Below are positions 11,103 through 23,521 of a stretch of 64,000 bases of DNA, piece after piece. The notes under the pieces are model-generated. The model made no database searches. It was given only the letters and a program-made list of their open reading frames with translations, and was not told where the DNA came from. Positions within the stretch are counted from its first letter, which is position 1; the number at the start of each line of letters is the position of its first letter. Source of the stretch: Globodera rostochiensis (lineage: Eukaryota; Nematoda; Chromadorea; Rhabditida; Heteroderidae); NCBI GenBank assembly GCA_018350325.1, contig JAEVLN010000002.1:5005456-5069455 (forward strand). Reading direction: 5' to 3'. Position numbers and translations under genes: made by a program.

Positions 11103-11733
11103 GTTGTTTAGTTTATTATAACATTTATTGTAATTAAAACTTGTTTAAGAATTTGCTTTAACGTATTTTTTTTTGTTTCATGGTCCTTTGCTTCTCTTTG
11201 CGAATCAGTTTTAAAGATTGTATAATTTTAAATAATTGTTTTATTTTGATCATTCTTGCTTATTTTTATATTTTTAGAATTTTGTATTTAAATTTAACAT
11301 TTTAAATAATCATGGCCTATAAAAATAAAATTCAAATTTATTTATTTGCAATTATTTTATTATTGCTCCCTGTTCTCCCGTTACCGTCTGGGAACGGATG
11401 TATTTTTACCTAAAATGTTAATAATATGACAAAGTAATAGTTAATTTATTATTAGTTTATTAAACTTAATATATATTTTATAATGAGGTAGTGATGATTT
11501 TTGGTAATTTGCAATAATTAAGCTAAAAATCTTTCAATTCGTTTATTTCATTTATTTGTTTTAGTCATTTCTCATGGTTAATGTTAAATTGTTCACTGGA
11601 GAATAATAATTTATTTTAAATGATTTTAAGATTAGACAGGGATAATGTGCACCCATTCTTTTATGATATATATTAAAACTAAATTCTTTATTTTGTGTCG
11701 TTATTTTTTGCATAAATTATGTTTGATCTAAAG

Positions 11734-11817
11734 AGATTTTTTGCAATTACTGCAAATGCTTGTGGCATCAGAAAATTCGGACTCGCTCGATGCTGCAGTG
11801 TTTCCTTTGATAAACCC
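11734..11817 (+). CDS. Candidate internal exon, Cys-containing
   Basis: After acceptor gatctaaag, 28 open codons in phase 0 include Ile-Thr-Ala-Asn-Ala-Cys-Gly-Ile-Arg and Leu-Ala-Arg-Cys-Cys-Ser-Val. The donor is CCC|GTATTT. A later acceptor at 11771 could shorten it. The phase is consistent with the exon at 10980. Confidence 0.4.
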
Positions 11818-12039
11818 GTATTTATTGCTGGATCATATTGATATCAAAATTTAGTAATTATTTAAATAAGATAACAATATTACATTAATAAAATATTTAA
11901 AAGAATTTAAATGAGATTGTTATATAGGTATACAAAAATCAAATTTGTAATGACATAAAATTTTAGGAATTAGTATAATGTATTATTTTGATTATTCATC
12001 GCATATTGTAGGCTTTAAAATTTTTAAAAGAATCAAAAG

Positions 12040-12076
12040 ATTCGATTTTTCGTGCCGTCATATTGTATGCATAAGG
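12040..12076 (+). CDS. Candidate internal exon, 37 bases
   Basis: An AG at 12038-12039 and donor AGG|GTCCGT bound phase-0 codons Ile-Arg-Phe-Phe-Val-Pro-Ser-Tyr-Cys-Met-His-Lys plus one base. An alternative frame reads Phe-Asp-Phe-Ser-Cys-Arg-His-Ile-Val-Cys. Its junction to 12390 is unresolved, so another exon may lie between them. Confidence 0.3.
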
Positions 12077-12389
12077 GTCCGTGATGTCGACATGCCACGC
12101 TCTGTTTGTTTGCATAGTTTCGGGGGAATTATGAAATCTACATATATTTATTTCTTCATTAGAATTGGTAACTCATATTTTAATAAAGCATCATAATTAA
12201 ATTATTCTTAATAATAAAGGCAAAGGCACTTTGTGTTGGGTAAATTGTTTTATTCGGAATGGTGTTTTTCTTTGTAGATTATAATATTTTATATATTATC
12301 ACCGTCAATTTAGCACATCTTTATATTATGAATAATAAATTGGCTTTTACGAGTTTTATAAAAATTATGTATGAATTATTTAAAGAAAG

Positions 12390-12426
12390 CAAAATGATAA
12401 CATCCACCTTCATCGAATGCGCACAG
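12390..12426 (+). CDS. Candidate internal exon, 37 bases
   Basis: The acceptor taaagaaag and donor CACAG|GTGTAT enclose phase-0 codons Gln-Asn-Asp-Asn-Ile-His-Leu-His-Arg-Met-Arg-Thr plus one base. That base completes Gly with the exon at 12571. Phase agreement over the next two junctions supports this frame over the others. Confidence 0.4.
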
Positions 12427-12570
12427 GTGTATTTGGTTGCAAAGGCAAATTATGATCACTTGATTTGTTTTCATTGTGAAAACGTAAAATATATTTGAAT
12501 TCTATCGCAGTGGACTTGGGTTTCTCGATAAATTTTTAGGTTTAAATCCATGACAATTTTTAGTAGTTAG

Positions 12571-12602
12571 GGCCAATGTTAAACGGCGGCGGCCTTGTAA
12601 TG
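12571..12602 (+). CDS. Candidate internal exon, 32 bases
   Basis: A pyrimidine-rich acceptor (caatttttagtagttag) precedes two leading bases and Pro-Met-Leu-Asn-Gly-Gly-Gly-Leu-Val-Met. The donor ATG|GTTGCT leaves phase 0 for the terminal exon. Confidence 0.45.
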
Positions 12603-12985
12603 GTTGCTAATCTTTTATGAAATAAGGTTAAATTTTATTAGTAGTCAGCAGATCGCTCTTTCTATTTCTCTTTTTTACAAAAAAATCATTGAGAATTTAA
12701 ATTTTATTTACTTTTCTTAATTTTTTTGTTAAATAATTTCAAGTTTACGATGCAATCTTCGAACTCGATGATATAATGTTAATTTAGAAGATATGTAGTA
12801 AATAAATTTCACTTATAATTTTTAAATTGTTATTGTTCCTGCTTCAATTCATACCCGCAAGAACCTCCATAACTGCTTGCCCAACAATGAAACATAGCAG
12901 CTCTTCTTCTTTTTGATAAATAATACATTTATCTGATAAATTAAAATTGAATTTTAGTGGAATTTAATGGTTTTGGTGTAAATAG

Positions 12986-13087
12986 GCTCCAAAGTTTCTC
13001 CAATTCCTTCATAAGACGCAAACAAAACGGCTTCGACCAGCCGCGGGTGCATTCGATAGCAAATTACAAGCAATGAAGCTTGACTAA
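12986..13087 (+). CDS. Terminal exon of the 10.1-13.1 kb gene
   Basis: The acceptor ggtgtaaatag is followed by 33 open phase-0 codons and a TAA at 13085-13087. The peptide begins Ala-Pro-Lys-Phe-Leu-Gln-Phe-Leu-His-Lys and ends Leu-Gln-Ala-Met-Lys-Leu-Asp. It is basic and GC-rich relative to its surroundings. Together with the ATG at 10068 it closes the only near-complete model in the first domain. Confidence 0.5.
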   Translation, partial: APKFLQFLHKTQTKRLRPAAGAFDSKLQAMKLD

Positions 13088-14212
13088 TTTTGATGAAAAT
13101 AATTTATTTATCTTGGTGAATATTTTACTCACTTTAATATTCGTACTTTAAATGTTTTGCTTTTAAGACAAACACACGCAGGTTTTCCGCCCTTTTGAGG
13201 TTATACAAAAATTGTAAAAATAAATAATTGGAAAGCTCGCTAGTTGCGTTTGTTCGCGACTACGCGAAAAATACAAAAACTTTACAATTGATACCGGTAC
13301 TGTGAGAATAAATCGTAAATAGTTTGTTGAAAAATTCCTAATGGCTTTCGCCAAAAATACGATTAAATCTTTTTTTTGCATGTTTGTTTTTTATAAAAAC
13401 ATGTTATTTGTTTCTTCTTTTTTAAAAATAGCGGTTTTAAAATTAATATTTTTATTAAAGATTTTATTTTTTCATTAAAAGTACGGGTTCAATCGAGTTT
13501 ACAAAATTGTAATTTATATTATTTAAAACAAATCAAATAAAAAGGTATATTTTTTTATTCTATACTTGATTATTTAATATTTTTTGATTTTACATTTTTT
13601 GTTAATACATCTCTTCATATAAGGTTTTATATCACAATTACACATAAATTCTCCATTTTCCTAGCTATCAGTTCTCTTTCTGAAATTCGTAAATAATATT
13701 GATATATTATAAGTCGTAGTTTTTATATCATTTTTTTAATCTGTAAATATGCATTCTATTTTAATTAGATATTTGCATCAGTTTTTCGTATTTAGGAAGA
13801 AAACATTTAGGTATTAACGCACGCGTTATTTTAATTGGTGACATTATTCAACACGATTAACTAACTTTATGTTTCGTTTCTTTTTTATTTATTTTTATTT
13901 AAAATTTTTTAATTATTTCCATATTAAATATAAAATGAACTTTTTATTTTTATAAAACTTTCATAATTTTTTTAAGTTGGTTCATTTTAATTAATGCTTG
14001 TTACTTGCATATAATTCCTTTTTGGTGCTTTGCAAGAGAGCGTTTTTCTATCTGGCGTTTGACTCCTTTTCTTATCCGACTTATTTATTTATATATAGCG
14101 TTTTCAATTATTACATATTTATGTTTTAGATAGTGATTGTGATTTTTTTTTGCTATATATATTAATGTGAATTTAAAACTTTATATATTTTTTTGTCGTA
14201 CATTAAGAAGAA

Positions 14213-14272
14213 ATGTTTAATAATTATTTTTGTATCCACGCAATGTGTCCGCAAATCAAAATAACAAATGAC
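14213..14272 (+). CDS. Candidate first exon of the next + gene
   Basis: ATG at 14213 opens exactly twenty codons (Met-Phe-Asn-Asn-Tyr-Phe-Cys-Ile-His-Ala-Met-Cys and on to Asn-Asp) up to a consensus donor GTGAGT. The other two frames contain stops. It could be the start of the gene whose later exons lie at 18.6 and 21.9 kb, but the phase chain is not complete. Confidence 0.4.
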
Positions 14273-14397
14273 GTGAGTGGCAAAGTTGGCGGTTTTTTAA
14301 ATTTAAATAGTTTTTATTTCTTTGGGTTTAATTTTCGAAATGTTTAGCATTTTATACACACACTAATTTTTTAATAAAATAAAATCTAAGGCTTTTT

Positions 14398-14575
14398 GTT
14401 TTTCCCGGTTCCGGTGCAGGTTCCAACGGTTCCGGGAACCGATTCTGGAACCGCGGAACCGCGAAAATTCGGAATCGATTCTGGAACCGGTTTCCGGAAG
14501 CGAAAAAATCCGGAACCGGGTGGAACCAGAACCGCGAAGATCTTGGAAGCGCTTGAGAACCGGTTCCGATATATT
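14398..14575. repeat. GC-rich ggttccgg repeat block
   Basis: Degenerate copies of ggttccgg and its complement ggaaccgg alternate through 180 bases. Open frames exist on both strands but follow the repeat unit, so I do not call coding sequence. It is probably an end of a decayed inverted-repeat transposon; no target duplication was found. Confidence 0.5.
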
Positions 14576-16039
14576 TCAGTGCGTAATGACTGAAGAAACC
14601 TCTCAAAAAACCCTGATTATTTTTAAAGTGAATTGCCTTAATATACAAAAAAAAACACATTCAAATACAATCAACACAATTTTGGATATCTTTGAGTATT
14701 TTTTCGTTCTATTAATCTAGCAAAGAATCAAAATCGGTTATTTGGCATTCTTACAAGCATCTTTAATTATAGGTTATCAATCGGTTTAACTGCATTAAAA
14801 TTTTAATTTATTATGGTATTTTTCATTTATAGTATTATTTATTCATTTTAATTTTCTACATTTTACGTTAAGTAACATTCAATCTAATATTGTAAGTTAG
14901 ATAATTTTACATTACGGTTTGTATTTCAATTTGTTTTTTTATAATTTTTTAATTCAACTTGAAACCGACGGCACGTCTAAAATTGTTAAAATTAGTTTTA
15001 ATATAAATTTCGTCTTAAGGATAAACAAATAGATCACATAGTTTAATTTTTTTAAGTTAAACAGTTTATTTTATGTTTCTTTTTTTTACATTTACTTATT
15101 ATATTATTTATGTAGAAAAAATAAAATTTTTAATAAATTTATTTATTTATTTAAAATGACAAATGATATTTTTTATATTATTAAGTATTTTAATTATTCT
15201 TTTAGCAATGTTTTTGATAGTGTAGTTAAAATTGAAAATAAAATATTTCTAAGCAAATTTATTTTTTTGTAATGAATCAATGCATTTCTTAAGCATCTAA
15301 GGCTTGCAATTTTTACGCATCAATATGAGCGAGAACATGAGCCGGCCAGTTCTTCCGTTGCAATCCGTGAACGCATGAAGTTTGCTTGATCTAAATATTT
15401 AAAATATGACAAAGTAAATCTGCGATTTACTAGTTTATTTCCATTATTTTTTTTGTAAAATTATAAAATTAAAAATAATAATTTATTTTATAATAAAATT
15501 AAGCATGAATTAATTTAAACATTTTGATTGAGCAAATTTTATTTAGTTTTTTCTCGTATTGTAATTAATTAATATTTTTATAAAATCTACTAATACAATT
15601 GTTCCACGCTTGTTTTTATCAATGGCACTAAACGTTGTTTGGCTGATTGGTAGAAACAATTTTTATTCTGCTAGAATTTTCTTCTAGTTTTTAAAATTTT
15701 GCTTCACAAATTGATCCACCGCAAATTTATTCAACAGTTTATTCCTGAGCGCATTATTTGCGTGTTTAGCTTTCTTGGCCTTCTTTCTTACTGTCTTATC
15801 CATCTTTACGCATTTGGGTTTTTTAAATAAACCGGTTTTTTAAGATAAGTTCTTATTTTTCTATTTTTATATTTGGAAAAAGATCTATTATTTTTTTAAT
15901 TCGGTAACAAAGTTGATTCTATTCTAAACCTCTTATTTTATATTCCTTGTCAATTTTTATATCGGAAACCAAAACGCTTTCTTTTTTAGTGCTTCGACAG
16001 ATAGTGCTGTTAAAGATTCTGTTTTAAAAATTATTCAGT

Positions 16040-16540
16040 TAGTTAAATGAATGCCTTCTTTTTCAACAGAAAAGATGAAATCTATTATCGAAGCTCGAAA
16101 TGATTGGTGCATCTCTAGGGCGGAGTAAGAATTAACAGAAGAAAAAAAGCAAAAAGTTTTGTTTTTGTTTGGAGGGGCAACGTAAAAACAAAAATATAAA
16201 AATAATAAAGAAAAAAATACGCCTCATCATTAAACAGTTGATTTTCTTCTTCAGAACAATCTTCGTTAGAGGGAGTTGTAGAAAGAAAAATTTCTTGTCT
16301 TTTTTCATCTAAAACCTAAAAAAGGTTAAGTTTTTTTTGAAGTACTTCGGATGTTGCAGTAGTTTGCGATGATCTTCTTCTTTTATCTCTTTTTTTCTCC
16401 AGCAAGCTCCTTTAACAATACAGAAGTTGGTTTGTTTCGAAAAAAGATAACGATTAGACAAAACAGAAAAAAAGGATTACGATGATGAAAAAAAGAAATC
16501 TTGGATTTAAAAGAAATAAATAACAGATCTAATACTTCAT
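16040..16540 (-). pseudogene. A-rich island with an acidic reading frame on -
   Basis: This patch has the opposite strand bias to its surroundings. Read on - it contains Val-Leu-Asp-Glu-Lys-Arg-Gln-Glu-Ile-Phe and Ser-Asn-Glu-Asp-Cys-Ser-Glu-Glu-Glu-Asn, preceded by a Ser/Thr-rich stretch, with a stop between segments. It looks like a fragment of an acidic regulatory or transposon-encoded protein inserted in an intron. No family named. Confidence 0.25.
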
Positions 16541-17189
16541 AACTTTAACGTGACTACTATATTTTTTTATACTCTTATTATTATCTAAAACCATTTTTTT
16601 GACATTGCTAATATTATTTCTAACTTTAAACCTAAATTACCGATTGCGGAATTAAATTTTCTATTTTCCCAAATCATTAATATGTATATGTAAAAATGTC
16701 ATATATATATTTTTTTTTTTATAAAATGTTGGCTATGATTTTTTACTCGGTTATTTTATAATTTTGCCAAAAAATAAATTAACATATTTTGGCATTTTTT
16801 ATTGATTATACTTTAAAATTCTTAATATAAATTTTATTAAATAGTTTCTCAAACTGAGTTCTGCTAAAGTTAGGTTTTCGACAATGACTTCGGCATCTCT
16901 CCTTTTGTTGATCAGACGCAAATTAATCCCTTTATTTCTGCTAATTGTCATTATTCGGTTGTTAAGCTTATTTGGTAATTTATTTGCGTTTAGATTAATT
17001 TTGCATATTGTCTACGTAAATTAATACTTTGTTCTAACAAATTAATAATTATAATTCAATTAATGACTTCTGTAATGATTGTAATTTAATGATTTCGGTT
17101 TATTTATTTAAAAAATCTAAAATAATTAAAAACACTTATTTGAATTGTTTTTATAAATTTCTGCACAAAACATTTCATTAAAGGGATCG

Positions 17190-17300
17190 AAGGTCAGGGG
17201 AAAACCTGAAACATGTTAACCCGAAAGATATCAACATTAACCACTACACCACTCTGTCCGGTCGTGTCCAACACTGGATAACGATCGAAAACGAGACCAA
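17190..17300 (-). repeat. tRNA-derived (SINE-like) fragment
   Basis: On the - strand tggtgtagtggttaa (17238-17252) matches a polymerase III A box, and cttcgatccc follows about 60 bases later as a degenerate B box. No cloverleaf closes. A tRNA-derived repeat fragment is the likely reading. Confidence 0.3.
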
Positions 17301-18601
17301 AAAACCCCGAAAAAGACGAAAGTCTCGAAATGAAACGACGTGCAACCCTGATAGCCCTAATTATAAGACTGTGCTTATTTTACGAACTTTTACTGGATAA
17401 GATTATTAAAATTTATTTAAAATCGCAAATATCCTTTTTGTTTGACGAATTCTCGGCAGCAAGTAATTTATAATAAATTTTAAAAAAATGAATATTTTTA
17501 TGTGAACTCAGTGGTACTTATTGCAACAATTTCTAATCGGTTATATTAAAAATAAATTAAATAAACTAAGCCACAAACATAAAACGCTAAAATAAACAAC
17601 TAGTAAGCTTATTTCAATTGGGATATAAACAATAATTAACAAATCATCAAATGCGTATTCATGTGAAAATCTTCAACCGAACGGATGCATTTTCACTATG
17701 TTTCATCGAGGGCTGAAATCTATGCAATATTTATAAGTCGTGATCAGCTTGCCAATTCCTAAAAGTGATGCTTATTTAATGTTTATTGATTTTGCTTTTA
17801 ATTAATCTGATATTTTGCCTACCGGCTTTGAATTTTTATTTGGAATGCATTGATTAAAAATTGTAATTGTTTAATCGCCTAAATTTTTTAGCATTTAATT
17901 TTTGTTGGTTTGTTTTATGGTAAATTCATTCTTAACAATTAATCTTTGGCACTTTGTTTCGAAATATTTAATTTAAATAAATTTCTTTGACATAAGTCGA
18001 GCTGTGTTTACTCCACTCACCAGTTTTCTGTTTTAAACTTTCTGTTGCATAATAAAACTTATGTGGGCAACTTATCTTTTGCGATCCTTGCGGTCGAATT
18101 CGTGTTAATCCAGATCAAGACTGCTTTTGTCTGCTTAAAGCGAACTAAATGTTTTTATATATTCAATGTTTCATTTTTTGTGACGGATAGGCCAATCCAG
18201 TCTTAAAATCTCTGAAGGAATGCGCGGCGTCGTACATACAAAAAAAATAAAATAAACTTTTATTTGTTGGTTGAATACCCGTTGTACATACAAATAATAG
18301 TATGATTTATTTATAGATTTTTGTAATTTGTTTGGTTGATTAGCCGTTGCACATTCAAACAATAATAGAATATATTTATAAATTTATGAAATTTTTTGAA
18401 GATCGTCCGCGCCTACAAACAATAGTATGACTTATTTATAGATTTTTTATGTAACTTTTTATGTTTAATATTATGATTAATTTATAAATTTTTATGTAAT
18501 TGAAGATCGCCGCACATTCAAACAAGAATAGACTTATTTATAAATTTTACGTTTTTTTTGGTTGAAGACCCGCGTACACACACAAAACTAGAGTAGACCA
18601 G

Positions 18602-18663
18602 CCTGGATGGCGCTGTCGTAGTGTTGAGGAACTCGGCCAAAGATTCTGTAGATTTTCCCTAGG
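18602..18663 (+). CDS. Candidate internal exon, Cys-containing
   Basis: The acceptor gagtagaccag and donor CTAGG|GTTTAT bound twenty phase-0 codons, Pro-Gly-Trp-Arg-Cys-Arg-Ser-Val-Glu-Glu through Phe-Cys-Arg-Phe-Ser-Leu, leaving two bases. It is an isolated GC-rich island in intron-like DNA. Confidence 0.35.
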
Positions 18664-21600
18664 GTTTATGTTTAAGTCCATTCATGCCCCACCCCCGTTC
18701 CATGTGTAAATAATTTATAATTTTTTATGAATTGATTATTCGGTGGAGTAGCAAATTTTATATTCTCTTTTTAAAATTTAAATCGTAAGCATTAAAATAA
18801 ATATTTTGAATATTTTAATTTTATTAAAAATGCTGTGCTTTTTAATCAAGTTTGTTTTTTATGTTCCGTTAAATTTTAAATTTTGCTTAGCTTTGAGAGA
18901 TAAATTATTCTGGATTGCTAATTTTATTTATATAAGTAGATTTGTTGAGATAATTTCTGATTTAAAGATTTTTTACAGTAATTTAAAAGTGTTAAATTTA
19001 ATTAACAGATTAGCAGGCCCGCTAAAGTAAACATAAAAACAAATAATGCCCTTTTCGATAGAAACTAACAATTTTATTATGTGATTTATGAACATTCGGG
19101 CCGCAAGCTTCGGCTAGCCTTCGAAAAATCTCGAAATAGGTATCTAAAATAGGTGCTAAAACGGTGCGTAAAAAAATAATATTGGCTTAAAAACTTGGTT
19201 TTTATAGTAAATGGTAAGATTATAATCAGTAGGCAAAATAGGCGCCTAATAGGCCCAATTTCTATGATAAAAATTTTTTATAAAAGTTTTTCAAAAAACA
19301 CCTAAATTAAACCGAGTTCACCGGAAATATGGGCACCAAGGATTTTAGCTTCTTCAAACTAAATGCTGCCAAATGGTTAAATTCTTCGTATTCTGTATAT
19401 TTAAAAATTATGTAAGCTAAAAAGTGGTTTACTCCAAAGAAAACTTTGTTTTTACTAAGCCTAATTAGTTGCAACTATTATCAATTGAAAGAACTCTTTG
19501 AGTTGAGTAAGATTGCAAAAAAACTAAGTTTGTAGAGTTGCTTAAAAAATTAGAGCGAAAAAACTCGAAATATCCTTGGAACCAATTCTTACAGCAATTT
19601 TTTTTAATATACTTAAAATTGAAAATTACAATATTTTTGTAGCAAATTTATTCTTTTTAGTACCGTGTACTCCACCTTGGCCGTCGGCGGGGGGCTATGT
19701 TCGTTGCCACTAAATTTTTTTTTTGTCGATTTTTACAAATTTTTTTTCTTAAAATTGAAAAATAAATATTTTGTAGCAAATTTATTCTTTAAGCAATTAT
19801 TTTGTTTAATATAGTCAAATTTAAATAATTTATTTCTTAGCAAATTTATTCTTTGAGCAATTTTTTTTTTATTATAGTTAAAATTGAAAACTAAAAATAT
19901 TTATAGCAAATGTATTTAATATCGTCAAATTGAAATAATATATTCTTAGCAAATATTCTTTGAGCAATGTTTTTTTTATTATAGTTAAAATTGGAAAATA
20001 AAATATCTAGAGCAAATTTATTTAATATAGTCAAATTTAAATAATATATTCTTAGCAAATTTATTCTTTTAACATGTTTTTTTAATTATATTTAAAATTG
20101 TTAAATAAAATATTTCCAAATTGTAAAGGCTTGCAATCTTTACGCATCAATATGAGCAGTCTGCCTGTTCTGCCATTACCATCTCCGAAGGGATGTATCT
20201 TGATCTAAATGTTTAAAATATCAAAGTAAAAGTGCGATTTACTAGTTTATTTCCATAATTTTTTTTTTGTAAATTACAAAATTAATAATAATATATTTTA
20301 TAATAAAAGCATGAATATAATTTAAACATTTTGAATGAGCAAGTTTTATTTAGTTTTTTCTCGTAAAAATTTTTATAATTTACTACACCACGCTTGTTTT
20401 TATTTCATCATTTTTAATTTATTGAGTTCACGTTCACTTTTTTAATAATGATCAGAAAAATATGAACCCGTTATCACTTATTACGACGTCTGCGCCTAGC
20501 GTTTACAGTTTTTATAAAATTTTCTCATGAAATTTTTTCATAATTTATAAATTTTTTTTTGAGATTTTAATTTTAATGATTATTTTTTATATAAATTTTT
20601 CTCATGAAATTTTTTCATAATTTATAATTTTATTTTTTGAAATTTTAATTTTTAATGTTTTTTTTTATCGTGTTAAAGATTTTTTTTTATTTTTCTAAAC
20701 ACTAAAGGTTCTTCTTGCCGAGAATTGGTAAATAGTTGAGTTTGCGGCTGAATATTATTTGATTGATTAATAGAAGTAGTTGGAATATATTAATATTTTT
20801 AATTTTTATCTATTAAATATTTTTATTTAAATTTTTTTAAATAAATGCTTTTCAATATAAATTTGGGCGTAGTTTATTTCTTACTTGAACTTAGACTCTG
20901 CGGTCGAAATTAATAAATTAATTGGCGACAAAGAGGTTTTTCCTCGGACTATATGCGACATAATTTGAATTTTTCAATTTATTGGCAAATGTAATTTTAA
21001 TTAAGACTATTTTATTTAAATATTTCTCTGAGATGTTATTTATTTATTAAACAATTTTTTGCTATGATTTTTAATTAAAATCATTTGATATTGGTAGATT
21101 AAAAACTATTATCTTACAAAATTTAATGTTCAAAAATTTTTTAATATTTCTTTTAATTTTTAATTTTTATCTAGGGTTGCACGGGACCGGTATTTCTTCA
21201 CAATTTTATTAGTTATTCTTTCATTTTTTCTTAATAATTTATGTTTATATTAATTTAACTTTAAGAACAAAGCTGTATATTTCTATCTAACCTCATTCTT
21301 AATCTTTCATAATCGGTTGAATGCATTGTCCGGAGTAAAATGTGGGTTTGAGGTTTCCCATAAGACTTTAATAACTCGTTTTTCAATCTGTAGTTAACAA
21401 ATATTCATTTTTCAACATTATTCATAAACAAATTGATTAAATGTTAAATGGAATGGCCACATTAATCTCTTAAAGTCTTGAATGGTTTTTGCTTGGTAAT
21501 ACCTGTTGCACAAATAATAAAAATTAAAACAAAGTCTACTCACAATATTTTGGAGCACACTCATGCTCAAGAAATCAGGGTTATTATAACACGCTTAAAA

Positions 21601-21944
21601 TGTAAAAAACTTTAAAATATAATAATGTCGTTAGTTTGCTAACTGTTCTATCAAAGCTATACTCAAACCATTATAGTTTTAAATAGTTAGTTTTTTAATT
21701 AATATATTTTTAAATGAATGTTACCTATTGTTATTGCATATTGAAATCGATGTTTTCCTATATATTTATATTTATGCTGCAGGCTTTTGTGGGCCGATCG
21801 AAAAGTCTTTTTAATTTGCGGTAAATGTCATTTAACAGTTTTATGATTTGATAATGCTTTTCCAATTCTTTGATGAATATTCATTAATTGTTTTGAAATA
21901 TTTTATTCAACAAATCTTTGGCCTTGCTCGCTTTGCCACCCCAG
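18664..21944. other. Long AT-rich intron-like stretch
   Basis: No supported exon. It contains an element-like segment at 19080-19330 with taggcgcctat motifs, related to 47110-47310, tandem-like degenerate AT repeats at 19600-20100 (agcaaatttattctt units), and the third copy of the 1130 repeat at 20100-20720. Confidence 0.5.
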
Positions 21945-22008
21945 TTGGGCTCTCAGATCATAAGCAGCTAAAGCTTCGGGGCAATCCTAAGAATGAGTTT
22001 AAACTGAG
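21945..22008 (+). CDS. Candidate internal exon, 64 bases
   Basis: A strong acceptor (gctttgccaccccag) and donor CTGAG|GTTTTT enclose two leading bases, twenty codons and two trailing bases. The peptide contains Ser-Asp-His-Lys-Gln-Leu-Lys-Leu-Arg-Gly-Asn-Pro. The other frames stop. Confidence 0.45.
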
Positions 22009-23468
22009 GTTTTTTCCTGAGTATTAATTTAGACTTTTTTATTATTTAAGTTATCATTTTGTATTTTATTTATTTGATTTTTATTTTAGCAATTTTTTGT
22101 TTATGCGTGCAATAAAACTTTTTAAAGAAGGTAATTTTTACTAATATTCATTAAATTAATTCAGAATTCTTTCAAAATTCCTTTGTTCAGATTGGTTCAA
22201 TTTTTTTCATAACCATTGCTTTCTTATGGACTGGTATTTCATGAACATTGGTGCGTTAGAATTGGATTTATTTTTAGATTTTAATTCAAAGGCATCGTTA
22301 TATTATTACAAAGTCTTAATTGGTTTGGTTTGTTGAGGCGTCGCACTTCTAATTTGTAATGGAAAAATGATTCCCGTGATTTCGTTAATACAACTTTCAT
22401 AAACAGTTAAGTTCTAATTTGTTTGTTGAGAATCACCGCAATACTTTAGCATTTCTTATCTGAAGAATAGGTTGACATTTTTATTAAAATTGTATTAAAG
22501 CAATAATCGACAATAGTCAAATATGGTATATCTAAAGTTTAATCTTCAAAATTTTTATTTTTTTAATCAATTATTTTTTTAGTATTAAGTAATTCGCTCT
22601 GAGCTAAAAAAATTCTCACGGCTCGTTGAAAATCTAGGTTTGCCAGAGGGTATTTTTCTTTATTATCATAACAAAACCTCTCTAGTAGCGAGTAATCTGA
22701 TTTTTAAGAAATTTAATTTTAATAACATATAGAAAATATAGTAAACATTTAGACAATTTTTAGACTAAAATATTTCAATAAATTTTAAAAAGGGGCCTAC
22801 TGAAATCTAGATTCTCTTTAGCTTTCTGTTAAACCTTTCCTTATCCAAAGTTTTATTAGAAGTCCTATACTTTTTCAGGATTTTTCCTAGCTTAAAAACG
22901 GTTTAAATGACTAAAACTTAAAGTATTAGCAGAATTTTCCTGTAATATTAAATTTAATTTTTTGTATCATTAGTGATACGTGATCGTAAAAATTTTTAAT
23001 TAATTTTTAGGTGTTTGTTCGATTTTATACAATTTTTTTAGTAGCATTTTGTTGACACTATAAAATAATCAATGCGAAAATAAAATTAAGATTTTGCCGT
23101 ATTTCTTTGTTACTAAAGTTGCATTTATTTTATAATTAATTTGTTTTTATCTATTTTAAATTTATTGATAATAATAATAATAAGGTATAAATGGCTATTT
23201 CTCCTTAATCTATTATGATTTATTATTGCTCAAATGAAAATTTTCAACCGCAACAAACAAAAAGATTTAAATTATTTTATAAATAAAAAAATATTTTGTT
23301 TATTTAGTTGTTAAATTTAAATTGATTTGTTTACATATTGCATATAGTCTCATTTTTTTTAATGCTATTCAATTAAATTCTAATCAAAATTTGAATCATT
23401 TTTTCCATCCGATCTTGATGGATTCTGCAACATTAAATCACTCAAACAGCTTGTTATTTAGTTTAGTT

Positions 23469-23521
23469 GTTTACAAGAGACCAAGGTGTTGGCCGCACAA
23501 TCGGTTTATAGTAATTAGATA
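23469..23521 (+). CDS. Possible terminal exon of the + gene
   Basis: The acceptor tatttagtttag is followed by a GC-richer island. With one leading base it reads Cys-Leu-Gln-Glu-Thr-Lys-Val-Leu-Ala-Ala-Gln-Ser and stops at TAG; another frame stops at TAA 23520-23522. Frame undecided. Confidence 0.25.

Larger units (their letters stand above)
7140..17010 (+). repeat. Dispersed repeat: 7140-7850, 15620-15830, 16660-17010
   Basis: Long stretches match, including ttggctgattggtagaa, gcgtgtttagctttcttgg and ctatgattttttactcgg. The last motif is tandemly doubled at 7622-7670. A shorter relative lies at 43330-43500 immediately before the exon at 43519. I interpret these as introns of related genes rather than a transposon, because the blocks are collinear. 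Confidence 0.65.
1130..20720 (+). repeat. Three-copy dispersed repeat at 1130-1520, 15240-15600, 20100-20720
   Basis: These blocks share flanks and a GC-richer core (tacgcatc-atatgagc). A fragment of the core is seen at 11364-11400. In one frame the cores give Val-Leu-Pro-Phe-Pro-Ser, Val-Leu-Pro-Leu-Gln-Ser, Val-Leu-Pro-Leu-Pro-Ser and again Val-Leu-Pro-Leu-Pro-Ser, which is better conserved than the other frames. The 11.4 kb copy lacks an obvious acceptor, so some copies are probably decayed exons. The 20.5 kb copy has an internal tandem duplication. Confidence 0.6.
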
